Assembly: GCF_002858925.1 (NCBI RefSeq)
Contig: NZ_PJRS01000011.1
Span: 1 to 64,000, forward strand
Direction: 5' to 3'
From: Caulobacter zeae
GTDB taxonomy: Bacteria > Pseudomonadota > Alphaproteobacteria > Caulobacterales > Caulobacteraceae
Length of the DNA stretch: 64,000 nucleotides
Shown: piece by piece, positions 1-8,897 of the stretch
How positions within the stretch are numbered: the stretch's first letter is position 1
Layout: each line of letters begins with the position of its first letter
Notes under the pieces: generated by a model
What the model was told of the DNA's origin: nothing
The model's input: the letters and a program-made list of their open reading frames with translations, nothing else
Databases searched by the model: none
Translations under genes and position numbers: made by a program

Positions 1-110
1 GAGATCTTGCGCGGATCCTTGTCGATGCACGTCACCACGTGACCGAAGTCCGCAAAGCACGCCCCCGACACCAGGCCCACATAGCCCGTGCCAATCATCG
101 CTACGCGCAT
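1..110 (-). CDS. ugd: UDP-glucose 6-dehydrogenase, N-terminal fragment (cut by window edge)
   Basis: The minus strand reads from an ATG at 110 down to the window edge. The product begins [20 protein letters not shown] and continues into a stretch ending CIDKDPRKI. The GxGYVGL nucleotide-binding loop followed by a beta-alpha-beta unit with an acidic residue at the end of strand 2 is the signature of UDP-glucose/GDP-mannose dehydrogenases. These oxidise UDP-glucose to UDP-glucuronate with NAD, a precursor for acidic exopolysaccharides, which fits the capsule genes that follow. Only about 36 codons are visible, so a GDP-mannose dehydrogenase cannot be strictly excluded. Confidence 0.85.
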   Translation of the reverse strand, partial: MRVAMIGTGYVGLVSGACFADFGHVVTCIDKDPRKI

Positions 111-291
111 GGATGTCCTCTTTCCACGGATGGGGGCGGCCGGCGGATCCGAACCTTCCGCCCGCTAATCGGCCAATCGCGGGCGCGAGACAAGCCGTCG
201 GGTGCATGCGCCTTGGGCGCCGGCGCGAAAATGCTGGGCGACATCGCACGCGCGGCGGATTTCAAACAAACAGTCACGTGCAGGTTGTAGG

Positions 292-426
292 GTGGTCTCA
301 GCCTGGAGTGGAAGCTTGCTGTTCGCCGCCGCCGTCATCGCCGTCCTGGTCGGTCTGCTGATCTGGCCCAGCCTCGAACGACCCCTGCGGCGAGAATTCC
401 GACGATTGACGCGCCGTCGTCGTTGA
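292..426 (+). CDS. Candidate 44-residue single-span membrane peptide (GTG start)
   Basis: An open frame from GTG at 292 encodes a 44-residue peptide. It has one hydrophobic span (LLFAAAVIAVLVGLLIW) followed by a strongly basic tail (about ten Arg). The layout is typical of small inner-membrane proteins. Support is limited to this composition and to a weak AGG about 8 bases upstream; the same stretch is open in other frames. It lies in the 670-base gap between ugd and the capsule genes and may be a chance frame. Confidence 0.3.
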   Translation: MVSAWSGSLLFAAAVIAVLVGLLIWPSLERPLRREFRRLTRRRR

Positions 427-778
427 ATCCGCAAGCTGATCAAACGACCGCTTGAGTATAACCCAAGGTTGAATCGGACAGTTTCACTGTCGAGCTTGCT
501 AATGGCGAAGCTTGTCAGGTGATGAAGGCGTCCGGTCGTCGGCGCCGGAAATATTCGTGCGAGAGGATAGATCGTGCGCGGGTCGGGCGATCGCCGCCTA
601 TGTCATGCTCGTGTCGTAAGAATTGATCTGATCCCAAGCAGACGGTCACGAAACTGTGCCGCTTATGTGCAAAGTCGCAAGTCTGAGCGCTTCGATTAAC
701 GCTTATAATAGTTTTAGGGCTGGAATACCCGGGATCGGGGGCTTATAGGGTGCTCGAATTCTTAACAGGGGGTAAGCC
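427..778. other. Intergenic region upstream of the capsule cluster
   Basis: No convincing gene. The stretch is less GC-rich than its surroundings, as expected for a promoter region. It holds a small hairpin at 477-491 (GACAGT/ACTGTC, 3-base loop) and a TATAAT at 704-709 that could be a -10 element for the gene at 779, although no good -35 lies 17 bases upstream. A clear ribosome-binding site, AGGGGG, sits about 7 bases before the ATG at 779. Confidence 0.4.
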
Positions 779-1345
779 ATGTCATCGCGTTTCGTAGGCG
801 CAATCGTCGCGGGCCTGGCCCTCGCTGTCGCGCCCTTCGTGTCGACCGCCGCCGCCGTCCAGGGCGGCGCCACGCCGGCCTCGACCGCGCCGCCCAGCGC
901 GGCCTCGCTGCAGGCCGTGATCGCCGCCGCCGCCCGCTCGGCCGCCGCCGATCCCAGCTTCGCGGCCAAGACCCCGGACGCCAAGCTCGAGGCCGTCCAG
1001 GCCTCGGTCGCCGCGGCCCTGGCCGCCAGCGGCGCTTCGCCCGAAGTGATCGCCGCCGCCCTGATCCAGGCCGTGGCCTCCAACGTCATCAGCGCCGGCG
1101 TGGCCCTCAAGGTCGCCGCCGCCGTCGCGCCGGGCATGGCCGCCACCGTGGCCAACGCTCCCGCCGTCGTCGCCCAGCTGAAGGCCACCGGCCAAACCGC
1201 CACGGTCACCTCCTCGACCGCCGGCGGCTCGGTCAGCGTCCTGGTCAGCCTGTCGGGCTCGACCGGCGGCGGTGGCGACGGCGCCGCGCCGCCGGCGGCC
1301 TACGACCCGTGCGCGGGCGTGACCGCCGACTACTGCGGCACCTAA
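779..1345 (+). CDS. Secreted alanine-rich protein of the capsule locus, function unknown
   Basis: 188 residues beginning MSSRFVGAIVAGLALAVAPF, a clear Sec signal peptide with likely cleavage after STAAA. The mature protein is dominated by Ala, Val and Ser and looks largely helical. A Gly/Ser-rich linker follows near residue 170, then a short tail with two cysteines (DPCAGVTADYCGT) that could form a disulfide in the periplasm. AGGGGG sits about 7 bases upstream of the ATG. It precedes a beta-barrel gene, wzc and wzy on the same strand, so an envelope role in exopolysaccharide export is plausible by context only. I do not recognise a named domain. Confidence 0.75.
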   Translation: MSSRFVGAIVAGLALAVAPFVSTAAAVQGGATPASTAPPSAASLQAVIAAAARSAAADPSFAAKTPDAKLEAVQASVAAALAASGASPEVIAAALIQAVASNVISAGVALKVAAAVAPGMAATVANAPAVVAQLKATGQTATVTSSTAGGSVSVLVSLSGSTGGGGDGAAPPAAYDPCAGVTADYCGT

Positions 1346-1367
1346 GACTCTACTACGCGTTAGACCT

Positions 1368-1400
1368 GCGCCGGGATGTCCGGCGCCGGATCCCTTTTTT
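1368..1400 (+). terminator. Hairpin with T-run between the secreted protein and the beta-barrel gene
   Basis: GCGCCGG (1368-1374) pairs with CCGGCGC (1380-1386) across a 5-base loop, and a run of six T ends at 1400. The hairpin and the T-run are separated by about 8 bases, so it may be a weak terminator or an attenuator that lowers expression of the downstream capsule genes. Confidence 0.45.
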
Positions 1401-1452
1401 GTTTGTGTCGGGTTTCCGAGGGCGATCGAAGTCGCCGAACTGGGGATAGACC

Positions 1453-2721
1453 ATGAAGATACTCGCCTCGGCCGCGATCGCGGCTGTTCTCGTCGCGGCT
1501 GCGCCGCAGATCGCCTTTGCACAGAGCGACGCGTCCAGCTTCAAGCGCGACAAGCACACCAGCGTGCGCCAGCGGCCGCGCCCCGACTATGAAGCGGCCG
1601 GCGTGCGCCTGGGCGCCTTCATCGCCTATCCGCGCCTGACGGTGGACCTCGAGCACGACGACAACATCTACGCCGTCGCCACTGACGAGACGTCCGACAC
1701 CATCTGGCGCGTGAAGCCGGAAATCGCCCTGCGCTCGGACTGGTCGCGCCACTCGCTCAGCGCCTTCGCCTCGAGCTCGATCAACCGCTATTCGGACAAG
1801 GGCACGGAAGACAACGAGGAATACACCCTCGGCCTCAACGGCAAGCTCGACGTGGTCCGCGGCTCGTTCATCTCCGGCGGCCTGCAGTACCAGAAGCTGA
1901 CCGAGCCGCGCTCGGCCCCGACCTCGCCGGTCGCCGCCCTGGCCCCGATCCAGTACGAACTGGTCACCGCCGCCCTGACCGGGGTGAAGGAATTCAACCG
2001 CCTGCGCCTGACCGGCGACCTCAGCAGCAAGTCCTACGACTACGAGGACGGCCGCAACATCGCCGGCGAGCTTGACCAGGATTTCCGCGACCGCGACCAG
2101 TACCGCTACGGCGTCAAGGCCGACTACGCCGTCAGCCCCGACACCGCCTTCTACGTCTCGCTGACCGGCGACTCGCGCCGCTACGACACGGACTCGGCGC
2201 GCGACTCTGACGGCTACATCCTGTCGGCGGGCGTCGACTTCGAACTGGCCCAGGCCGTTCGCGGCCAGGTCGACGCCGGCTACATGAAGCAGACCTACGA
2301 CAACTTCGTCGTCAACGGCCGCCAGGTCAGCGACATCACCGGCTTCAGCACCAAGACCAAGGTCGAGTGGTTCCCCACCGAGCTGACCACGGTGACCTTC
2401 AACGCCACCCGAAACATCGACGAATCCGTCGTCGCCGGCTCCCAGGGCTTCGTGGCGACCACCGGTTCGGTCGCCGTTGATCACGAGCTGCTGCGCAACG
2501 TGCTACTGTCGGGTCAGGCCAATTTCGGCAATGACGATTACGAAGGCATCGATCGCGAAGACAAGCGCAGCGGCGCCAAGGCTTCGGTCTCGTATCTGAT
2601 GAACCGTCGTGTCGGGGTTTTCCTGACCTACACTTACCTGAAGCAGAAGTCTGAAGGCGCCAATGCGGCGCGAAGCTTCACCGACAATAAGCTGGCCGCT
2701 TCGCTCGCCCTGCAATTCTAG
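1453..2721 (+). CDS. Outer-membrane beta-barrel protein (BBP2-like) of the capsule locus
   Basis: 422 residues with a Sec signal peptide (MKILASAAIAAVLVAAAPQI, cleavage near AFAQ) followed by alternating polar/hydrophobic strands to the end. It closes with KLAASLALQF, a terminal aromatic residue typical of outer-membrane barrels. The region around residues 57-75 (LEHDDNIYAV, then DTIWRVKPEIAL) resembles the putative beta-barrel porin 2 family found beside exopolysaccharide genes. GGGGAT lies about 6 bases before the ATG. Directly upstream of wzc, it probably serves polymer passage or anchoring at the outer membrane, by inference from position. Confidence 0.75.
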   Translation: MKILASAAIAAVLVAAAPQIAFAQSDASSFKRDKHTSVRQRPRPDYEAAGVRLGAFIAYPRLTVDLEHDDNIYAVATDETSDTIWRVKPEIALRSDWSRHSLSAFASSSINRYSDKGTEDNEEYTLGLNGKLDVVRGSFISGGLQYQKLTEPRSAPTSPVAALAPIQYELVTAALTGVKEFNRLRLTGDLSSKSYDYEDGRNIAGELDQDFRDRDQYRYGVKADYAVSPDTAFYVSLTGDSRRYDTDSARDSDGYILSAGVDFELAQAVRGQVDAGYMKQTYDNFVVNGRQVSDITGFSTKTKVEWFPTELTTVTFNATRNIDESVVAGSQGFVATTGSVAVDHELLRNVLLSGQANFGNDDYEGIDREDKRSGAKASVSYLMNRRVGVFLTYTYLKQKSEGANAARSFTDNKLAASLALQF

Positions 2722-2780
2722 TCCAAAAAGGTCGCGACCCTCCTCTAGCGGGAGGGCATCGACCACTGAGAGTGCGCATC

Positions 2781-5003
2781 ATGGACGGCTCGACCTTCGA
2801 GACCCCGATCGCTGCGGCGTCCGACGCCGCGGCGCCCGCGTTTGACCTCAACGTCATCATCGCGATCTTCCGGCGCAGGCTCCGGCTGTTCGCGGCGGTG
2901 GCCCTGGCGGTCTTCGTCGCCGTGGTGCTGTTCACGCTTCAGGAGACCCCGCGCTACTCGACCCAGGCCCAGGTCATGATCGACGTGCGCCAGGAACAGG
3001 TGACCCCGGACATGAACGCCGTGCTGTCGGGCCTGCCCGCCGACAGCGCCGTGGTCGACACCGAGGTCGAGGTGCTGCGCTCGCGGTCGCTGGCCGGCCG
3101 CGTGGTCGACCAGCTCAAGCTGGACCAGGATCCGTACTACAACCCCAGCCTCGCCGGGGCGAAGGGCGTCAAGGCCTGGTTCCCCTTCCTGAAGAAGACG
3201 GTCGCGCCGACCGCCGCCAACGATCCGGTCGTGGCCCAGCGCCTACGCGAGCGCATCGTCGACCGTGTGCTCAGCGGCCTCAACGTCCGCCGCTCGGGCG
3301 TCACCTACCTGATCACCGTGCAGTACACGCACGAGGATCCGGCCCAGGCCGCCCGCCTGGCCAACGCCTTCGCCGACCTCTACCTGACCGAACAGCTGGA
3401 GGCCAAGTTCGAGGCCACCAAGCAGGCCAACAGCTGGCTCGACACCCGCGTCGCCGACCTGCGCGGCCAGCTGCAGCAGGCCGAGGCCGACGTCCAGCAG
3501 TACAAGATCGCCAACAACCTGCTCAGCGCCCAGGGCGCGACCCTGACCGAGCAGGAGATCTCAGGCCTGAACCAGCAGCTGGCCACGGCCCGCGCCGAAC
3601 AGGCCGAGACCGACGCCCGCCTCAATATCGCCCGCAACCAGCTGGCCCGCGGCAGCAACGGCGAGGACCTGGGCGAGACGATGAGCTCGCCGGTCATCCA
3701 GCAGCTGCGCAAGCAGCGCGCCGAGAAGAGCGCCCAGGTCAATTCGATGGCCGAGCGCTACGACGAGCGCTGGCCCGACCTGATCAAGGCCCGTCGCGAG
3801 CTGTCGGACATCGACGCCCAGATCCAGGCCGAGATCAAGCGCATCATCTCCAACCTCGAGGCCCAGGCCCAGATCTCGCGCCAGCGCACCGGCTCGGTGG
3901 CCGGCAGCGTCGGCGCCGCCCGCGGAACTCTGGCCGGCAACAACCGCGCCAGCATTCGCCTGGCCGAGCTGGAGCGGAAGGCCGAGTCCGTCCGCACCCT
4001 GTATGAGTCCCTGCTCGGTCGCTTCAAGCAGACCACCACCCAGCAGGGCATCGAGCAGCCCGACGCCCGCGTGCTGTCGCGCGCGACGATCCCCAGCAAG
4101 CCCAGCGAACCCAAGCCCTCGGTCAACCTGATCCTGGGCCTGGTCGCCGCGCTCGGCGCCGGCGGCGCGGCCGTGGTGCTGGCCGAGATCCTGATGGCGG
4201 GCCTGTTCACCGAGGACGAGGTCGAGCGCCGCCTGGGCGTGCCCTATCTGGGCTCGGTGCCGCTGCTCAGCTCCACCCTGGACGACGCCCGCGCCGCCCG
4301 CGGCCTGGCCCCGCCCGACTACCTGCTGAACAAGCCGCTCTCCAGCTTCGCCGAGAGCCTGCGCAAGCTGCGGGCGGCGATCCTGTTCTCCAAGGTCGGC
4401 GAGACGGTCAAGGTGATCGCCGTCACTTCATCGCTGCCGGGCGAGGGCAAGACCACCACCACCTTCTCGCTGGGTCGCACCCTGGCCGCCTCGGGCGCCA
4501 ATGTCGTGGTCGTCGACTGCGACCTGCGCCAGGGCGCCATCAACCGCTTCCTGCCCACCGCCCCGACGGTCGGCCTGATCGAGGTGCTGAACGGCGCGGC
4601 CACGCTGGAAGAGGCGCTCTACGCCGATGAAAGCGGGGCCCGCGTCCTGCCGCTGACCAAGTCGGCCTACACGCCCCGCGACGTCTTCGGCTCGGCCGCC
4701 TTCCAGCGCCTGCTGGCCGAGCTGCGCCAGCGCTTCGACGTGGTTCTGCTCGACACCGCCCCGCTGCTGGCCATCGCCGACACCCGCATCCTGGCGCCGC
4801 ACGCCGACGCCGTGGTCATGCTGGCCCGCTGGAAGCGCACCCCGGTCAAGGCCATCACCTCGGCCCTGTCGCTGCTGCAAGGCCGCGGCGTGTTCCTGGC
4901 CGGCGTGGCCCTGACCCAGATGGATCTCAAGGCCCAGTCCCGCTACGGCTACGGCGACGCGGGCTACTACTACAAGAGCTACCGCAAGTACTATGCGGAC
5001 TGA
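2781..5003 (+). CDS. wzc: Wzc-type polysaccharide co-polymerase with BY-kinase domain
   Basis: About 740 residues. An N-terminal Wzz domain follows a first membrane span (about residues 40-60). A long coiled coil (about 200-420) leads to a second span near 450, then a cytoplasmic bacterial tyrosine kinase. The kinase has Walker A SLPGEGKTTTTFSLG near residue 550, Walker A' VVVVDCDLRQ and Walker B VVLLDTAPLL. The C-terminus is a tyrosine cluster (RYGYGDAGYYYKSYRKYYAD), the autophosphorylation tail of this family. It controls chain length and couples polymerisation to export through Wza. I chose ATG 2781 over a GTG nine bases earlier. Its stop overlaps the next gene by 11 bases. Confidence 0.92.
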   Translation: MDGSTFETPIAAASDAAAPAFDLNVIIAIFRRRLRLFAAVALAVFVAVVLFTLQETPRYSTQAQVMIDVRQEQVTPDMNAVLSGLPADSAVVDTEVEVLRSRSLAGRVVDQLKLDQDPYYNPSLAGAKGVKAWFPFLKKTVAPTAANDPVVAQRLRERIVDRVLSGLNVRRSGVTYLITVQYTHEDPAQAARLANAFADLYLTEQLEAKFEATKQANSWLDTRVADLRGQLQQAEADVQQYKIANNLLSAQGATLTEQEISGLNQQLATARAEQAETDARLNIARNQLARGSNGEDLGETMSSPVIQQLRKQRAEKSAQVNSMAERYDERWPDLIKARRELSDIDAQIQAEIKRIISNLEAQAQISRQRTGSVAGSVGAARGTLAGNNRASIRLAELERKAESVRTLYESLLGRFKQTTTQQGIEQPDARVLSRATIPSKPSEPKPSVNLILGLVAALGAGGAAVVLAEILMAGLFTEDEVERRLGVPYLGSVPLLSSTLDDARAARGLAPPDYLLNKPLSSFAESLRKLRAAILFSKVGETVKVIAVTSSLPGEGKTTTTFSLGRTLAASGANVVVVDCDLRQGAINRFLPTAPTVGLIEVLNGAATLEEALYADESGARVLPLTKSAYTPRDVFGSAAFQRLLAELRQRFDVVLLDTAPLLAIADTRILAPHADAVVMLARWKRTPVKAITSALSLLQGRGVFLAGVALTQMDLKAQSRYGYGDAGYYYKSYRKYYAD

Positions 5004-6897
5004 CGGGCGTCGGACCCGGCGGCTCGCGGGGTCCGAAACCGCCGCCTGCGCGGGGCTGACGGCTCTGGTCTTCGGCGCCGTCCTGGCCTTCGGCGCCAGC
5101 GACACGGCCGTGGCGGCCGTGTTCGCCGGGCTCTACGCCCTGTCCCTGGTCATCCTGCTGGCCGCCTGCAGCTGGGCCCGCCGCGATCTGGCCCGGCTGG
5201 GCGGCTGGACGGTTCCGGCCGTGCTGGCCGGCCTGCTGCTGGTCGCGGTCCTGGTCCCCCTGACGCCGTGGAGCCCCGACGGTCCGCACCCGGTCTGGAC
5301 CTTCCTGCCCGACGGCCCAGGCGCCTCGACCCTTGACCGCTCGGCGGTGCTGCTCAACGTCCTGAACCTCCTGGGCCTGTTCTGCCTCTATGTCGCCGCC
5401 CGGGTGGTCGCCGCCTCGCAGACGCGCGGCCGCCGGCTGCTGGCCTTCATGCTGTGGGGTCTGGGGATCTACGCCGCCGGCGCCCTCGTGCACCACGTCG
5501 GCCTGCGCGGCGAGGGCCGTATGGCCGCCACCCTGCTGGGGCCCAACAGCGCCGCCACCGTCTTCGCCGCCGGCGCCGTGATGGCCGCGGCGGCCCTGGC
5601 CCAGCGCCTGCGCCGGGGCGGCTCGGCTGCGCTGAAGAAGGGCGATCCGCGCGCCGTCGCCCTGGCCGGCCTAGTGGCCCTGCTGGTCGTCTGCCTGCTG
5701 ATGACCGCCTCGCGCGGCGGCCTGATCGCCGGCGCGATCGGCGCCGCGATGTTCACGGTCTGGCAGGTCTTCGCCGGCCGCCGGATGACGCGCGGCGGCG
5801 TGCTTTTCATCGGCGGCGCGGCCGTGCTGCTGGTGGTCGCCCTGGGCCTGAACGGCGCGGGCCTGGTGGTCGAGCGCTTCGATCTTGCCCAGCAGGACCT
5901 CGACATCCGCCGGCAGATCATCGCCCCGCACTGGCGGGCTTTCCTGTCTTCGCCCTGGTTCGGCTACGGCCTGGGCTCGTTTCCGTCGGTCAACCAGATG
6001 CTGATGACCGAGGCGGCCCTGCGCGAGCTGCACAATGTGCGCGCCGTGCACAACCTCTATGTCCAGTGGCTGGAAGAGGCAGGCGTCGTCGGGGCCTTGC
6101 TGATGGCCGCCCTGCTGGGCGAGCGTCTGGTCCCGGTGGTCCGCGCCGCGTTCGGCCCGGGCGCGGTGGGGATCTGGGCGCGGGGCGCGGTCTGCGCGGC
6201 GGCGGTGTTCCTGATCCACGGCCTGTCGGACTTCGCGCTTCAGGTTCCGGCCATCCAGGCCCTGGTCACCCTGGGCCTGGGCGCGCTGGGCGGCCTGGTC
6301 TCGCCTCGCGGCGAGACGCGCGGCGCCAGGCCCGATCGCGCGCCGGCTCGCCTGGCCCTGGCCGGCGGCGGCGCCTGCACGCTGGTCGCCGTGCTGATGG
6401 CTGGTCCGCTGCTGGCGGCCAAGGTCGGCGGCGATCTGTCGGCCTGGCCCACCGCGCCGGCCGACGCCCTGGCGACGAGCATCGAGCGCGGCCTGGCGCG
6501 CAAGGATCTTCCGAAGACGGAGCTGGCGCGCCTCGACGGTCTCAGCCGCCGAGAGCTAGCGTCACGGCCAGGGTCGGGTTCGGCCTGGCTGCGTCGGGCG
6601 GCGGTCGACGCCGCGGCGGGCCTCGACGGGCCCTCGGCCCTGGCGCTGGAGCGCTCGTTCACGGTGGCGCCGTTGCAGACCAGCCTGTTCAACGCCCGGA
6701 CGCGGTTCGCCTACGAGCGTTGGGACCGGCTGACGCCGACGGCGCGGACGCAGACGATCGAACAGCTCAGCGTCGAATGGCGTCGCGCCGACTGGAAGCG
6801 GAAGGAAATGGTGCGGCTGGCCAACGAGATCCGCAACCCGGCGGGCCGGGTCGGGCTGGCCTTGCAGCTGACCGTGCTGCGGCTGAGGCAGTCGTGA
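4993..6897 (+). CDS. O-antigen ligase/Wzy-type polysaccharide polymerase
   Basis: 634 residues with about ten or more hydrophobic spans up to residue 460. A conserved Wzy_C-like segment around residues 325-360 reads GYGLGSFPSVNQ and later HNLYVQWLEEAGVVGALLM. A soluble C-terminal part of about 150 residues follows. Proteins of this O-antigen ligase/polymerase family join undecaprenyl-linked repeat units on the periplasmic face. The ATG lies inside the end of wzc, so the two are translationally coupled. Family membership does not distinguish polymerase from ligase, but the wzc-wza context favours capsule polymerase. Confidence 0.85.
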   Translation: MRTDGRRTRRLAGSETAACAGLTALVFGAVLAFGASDTAVAAVFAGLYALSLVILLAACSWARRDLARLGGWTVPAVLAGLLLVAVLVPLTPWSPDGPHPVWTFLPDGPGASTLDRSAVLLNVLNLLGLFCLYVAARVVAASQTRGRRLLAFMLWGLGIYAAGALVHHVGLRGEGRMAATLLGPNSAATVFAAGAVMAAAALAQRLRRGGSAALKKGDPRAVALAGLVALLVVCLLMTASRGGLIAGAIGAAMFTVWQVFAGRRMTRGGVLFIGGAAVLLVVALGLNGAGLVVERFDLAQQDLDIRRQIIAPHWRAFLSSPWFGYGLGSFPSVNQMLMTEAALRELHNVRAVHNLYVQWLEEAGVVGALLMAALLGERLVPVVRAAFGPGAVGIWARGAVCAAAVFLIHGLSDFALQVPAIQALVTLGLGALGGLVSPRGETRGARPDRAPARLALAGGGACTLVAVLMAGPLLAAKVGGDLSAWPTAPADALATSIERGLARKDLPKTELARLDGLSRRELASRPGSGSAWLRRAAVDAAAGLDGPSALALERSFTVAPLQTSLFNARTRFAYERWDRLTPTARTQTIEQLSVEWRRADWKRKEMVRLANEIRNPAGRVGLALQLTVLRLRQS

Positions 6898-6910
6898 CCG
6901 CGGCGGCCGA

Positions 6911-7063
6911 TCAGATGAGGGCGCGGAAAAGTTCCACGGCGCCCAGCCACAGGCCGGCCGAGACCAGGGCGGCCAGACCCAGGCCGACGGCCCGCGGCAG
7001 GCGGCGCGTGGCGACCGGAATGGCGTCGGCGACGTTGCTCAGCGAGATGTCGGCGTGCGGCAT
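6911..7063 (-). CDS. 50-residue single-span membrane protein between wzy and pssY
   Basis: The minus strand encodes MPHADISLSNVADAIPVATR followed by a basic turn (RLPR) and one hydrophobic span (AVGLGLAALVSAGLWLGAVE), ending FRALI and TGA. The soluble N-terminus and single C-terminal helix look like a tail-anchored or small regulatory membrane protein. The stop is 14 bases from the end of wzy, so the two genes converge. AAGGGG lies about 11 bases before the ATG. Function unknown; the location inside the capsule cluster is the only hint. Confidence comes from the clean start, span and stop, not from homology. Confidence 0.55.
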   Translation of the reverse strand: MPHADISLSNVADAIPVATRRLPRAVGLGLAALVSAGLWLGAVELFRALI

Positions 7064-7287
7064 GAAACTCAAGGCCCCTTCAGCGCAGCTTCGTCATCTG
7101 CGCGAATCTAAGCTTAGCTTTTCACCCCTAAGCCCTAGTGAAGGAACAGGGTTTACGCAAAATGACTGTATTTTATGGTTAAGTATCAGTTTCCGCGCGA
7201 CGTCGTCGGAGAGTTGCATTAGGTAGTTAGAGACGAAGTGGGGTGGCTTCGTTCCTTTTTGTGTGTCGTGGGATAGGGGGTTACGCT

Positions 7288-7941
7288 GTGAGCGGAAGCT
7301 CGAACACCGAAACCATGAACGCCGTCGCGGGCGAGATTCTTGCTCGTGTCGCCGTGGATCCCGGCAAGCGCTTCATCGACGTCGTCGTTGCTGCCCTTGC
7401 CTTGATCTTCTTTGCGCCCGTGCTTTTGCTCGCGGCGCTCTGGATTAAGTTGGAGTCGCCCGGACCCGTGCTGTTCCGCCAGACGCGGGGCGGCCTGAAC
7501 GGTCGAACCTTCACCATCTACAAGCTGCGCTCGATGCGATGCGAGGAGAACGGCGACAAGGTCACCCAGGCCCGTCGCGACGACGACCGCATCACCAAGT
7601 CCGGCAAGCTGTTGCGCACCACCAGCATCGACGAGCTGCCCCAGCTGCTCAACGTGCTGAAGGGCGACATGTCGCTGGTGGGCCCGCGTCCGCACGCCAT
7701 GGCGCACGACGCCTATTACGGCGCGCTGATCTCGACCTACAACATGCGCTTCCAGGCCAAGCCGGGCCTCACGGGCCTGGCCCAGATCCGCGGCCTGCGC
7801 GGCGGCACGACCGACGTCGAGGACATGGCGGCCCGCATCAAGGCCGACATCGCCTATATCGACGGCTGGTCGCTGATGAGCGACATCCGCATCCTGCTGC
7901 TGACGGTGCCGCACCTGCTGATGGCCGAGAACGCCTACTAG
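7288..7941 (+). CDS. pssY: Undecaprenyl-phosphate sugar-1-phosphate transferase (PssY type)
   Basis: 217 residues from a GTG at 7288, chosen because GGGGG lies 7-8 bases upstream; an in-frame ATG at 7315 is the alternative. One membrane helix (VVVAALALIFFAPVLLLAAL) is followed by the bacterial sugar transferase catalytic domain. Motifs visible are SPGPVLFRQTRGGLNGR, the KLRSM box, RTTSIDELPQLLNVLKGDMS and VGPRP. The enzyme moves a hexose-1-phosphate onto undecaprenyl phosphate, the first membrane step of repeat-unit synthesis. The short, single-helix form matches PssY, one of several redundant initiating transferases (with HfsE and PssZ) in C. crescentus. A strong terminator follows. Confidence 0.9.
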   Translation: MSGSSNTETMNAVAGEILARVAVDPGKRFIDVVVAALALIFFAPVLLLAALWIKLESPGPVLFRQTRGGLNGRTFTIYKLRSMRCEENGDKVTQARRDDDRITKSGKLLRTTSIDELPQLLNVLKGDMSLVGPRPHAMAHDAYYGALISTYNMRFQAKPGLTGLAQIRGLRGGTTDVEDMAARIKADIAYIDGWSLMSDIRILLLTVPHLLMAENAY

Positions 7942-7965
7942 GCAGGCAGTATTGTTCGAATACTG

Positions 7966-8000
7966 AAAAGGCCCCGCTTCTGCTCGAAGCGGGGCCTTTT
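7966..8000. terminator. Bidirectional rho-independent terminator between pssY and hvyA
   Basis: A perfect 15-bp stem, AAAAGGCCCCGCTTC (7966-7980) with GAAGCGGGGCCTTTT (7986-8000), and a 5-base loop. It supplies a T-run on either strand and lies between convergent genes, so it can end transcripts from both sides. Confidence 0.9.
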
Positions 8001-8021
8001 TACTTACATGGGGGGCGGTGA

Positions 8022-8897
8022 TCAGCCGATCGTCACCCAGGCGGCCGAGCCGGGGGCCTGGCGCTCGATCCAGCGATAGTTCAGCTCGCTCCAGGGCGTG
8101 GCCCAGGGGGTCAGGTTGTCGAGCACCCAGTCGCCCTGCTCCATCGCCACCACCAGCACGGCGTGGCTTTCGCCGCGGGCGGTGACCGCCACGGCCATCG
8201 ACAGGGCTGCGGCCGGCACGCCGGCCTCGATCAGGCGGCGGCGCTTTTCCAGGGCGTAGTCCTCGCAGTCGCCGTACATCTTGCCGTCGATCACGCGCGG
8301 CAGGCTCCAATACTCGATCATGCCGTAGAGATCGAAGTCGTCGGCCTTCTGCACCTCGCGATTAACGCGGCGATTGATGTCGTTGAGCAGCTTCATCTGG
8401 TCGCGCGACAGGCGCGGAAGCTCACCCTCGGCCGAGGCCAGGCCGACCGTCCGGGTCGTGTTCGGCGACAGGGCGGCGGCCATCGCCGCTTCCGGCGAGA
8501 CCAGGGCGAAGGCGGTGTCCAGGCGCAGGGCTTGAAGGGTTTCCACTGTCAGGGCGGCGACCGCGTCTTCGTCTTCAGCGTCGGTTTCGGCGGCGATCGC
8601 CTGGGCCTGGGCGGCGAAGGTCAGGCGGCGGCCCCCGCTCCAGGCGGTCGAGGTCGACGAGGTGGCGATGCCGGCCTGGAGCGCCGCCTGCGGCGCCTGG
8701 CCGGTCAGGGCCGCGATCTCGTGCGCGGCCGCGCCGCAGCTGTCCAGGTCGCGCTGGCAAAGGTCGGTGAACCCGGGCGGGGCGGCGGCCGGCGCGCCCA
8801 TCGGCATGAACGCCGGCGCCGGCCCGGCCAGGGCCGGGGCGGCGGCCATCAGCCCAAGGCTGGCGATGGCGGTTCCGAGAAAGGCGGTGATCTTCAT
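8022..8897 (-). CDS. hvyA: HvyA-like transglutaminase-like cysteine protease (BTLCP), capsulation regulator
   Basis: 291 residues with a signal peptide (MKITAFLGTAIASLGLMAAA, cleavage near ALAG). The C-terminal half carries the BTLCP triad: C211 in YGDCEDYALEKR, H245 in RGESHAVLVV and D260 in DWVLDNLTPW. All three catalytic residues are present. In C. crescentus HvyA, a periplasmic BTLCP encoded next to pssY and wza, prevents capsule formation in swarmer cells. The same neighbourhood and fold are seen here, so the assignment is strong, though swarmer-specific function is inferred. A low-complexity Ala/Glu-rich stretch (about residues 70-160) separates the N-terminus from the catalytic core. 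It is divergent from the phosphatase gene at 9156. Confidence 0.85.
   Translation of the reverse strand: MKITAFLGTAIASLGLMAAAPALAGPAPAFMPMGAPAAAPPGFTDLCQRDLDSCGAAAHEIAALTGQAPQAALQAGIATSSTSTAWSGGRRLTFAAQAQAIAAETDAEDEDAVAALTVETLQALRLDTAFALVSPEAAMAAALSPNTTRTVGLASAEGELPRLSRDQMKLLNDINRRVNREVQKADDFDLYGMIEYWSLPRVIDGKMYGDCEDYALEKRRRLIEAGVPAAALSMAVAVTARGESHAVLVVAMEQGDWVLDNLTPWATPWSELNYRWIERQAPGSAAWVTIG

Noticed and set aside
606..632. FNR/FixK-like sequence TTGATCTGATCCC
   Set aside because: The second half-site does not match (needs ATCAA), unlike the site at 49800.
5454..7226. A 590-codon plus-strand frame overlapping wzy
   Set aside because: Arg/Gly/Pro-rich out-of-frame reading of wzy, without spans or motifs.
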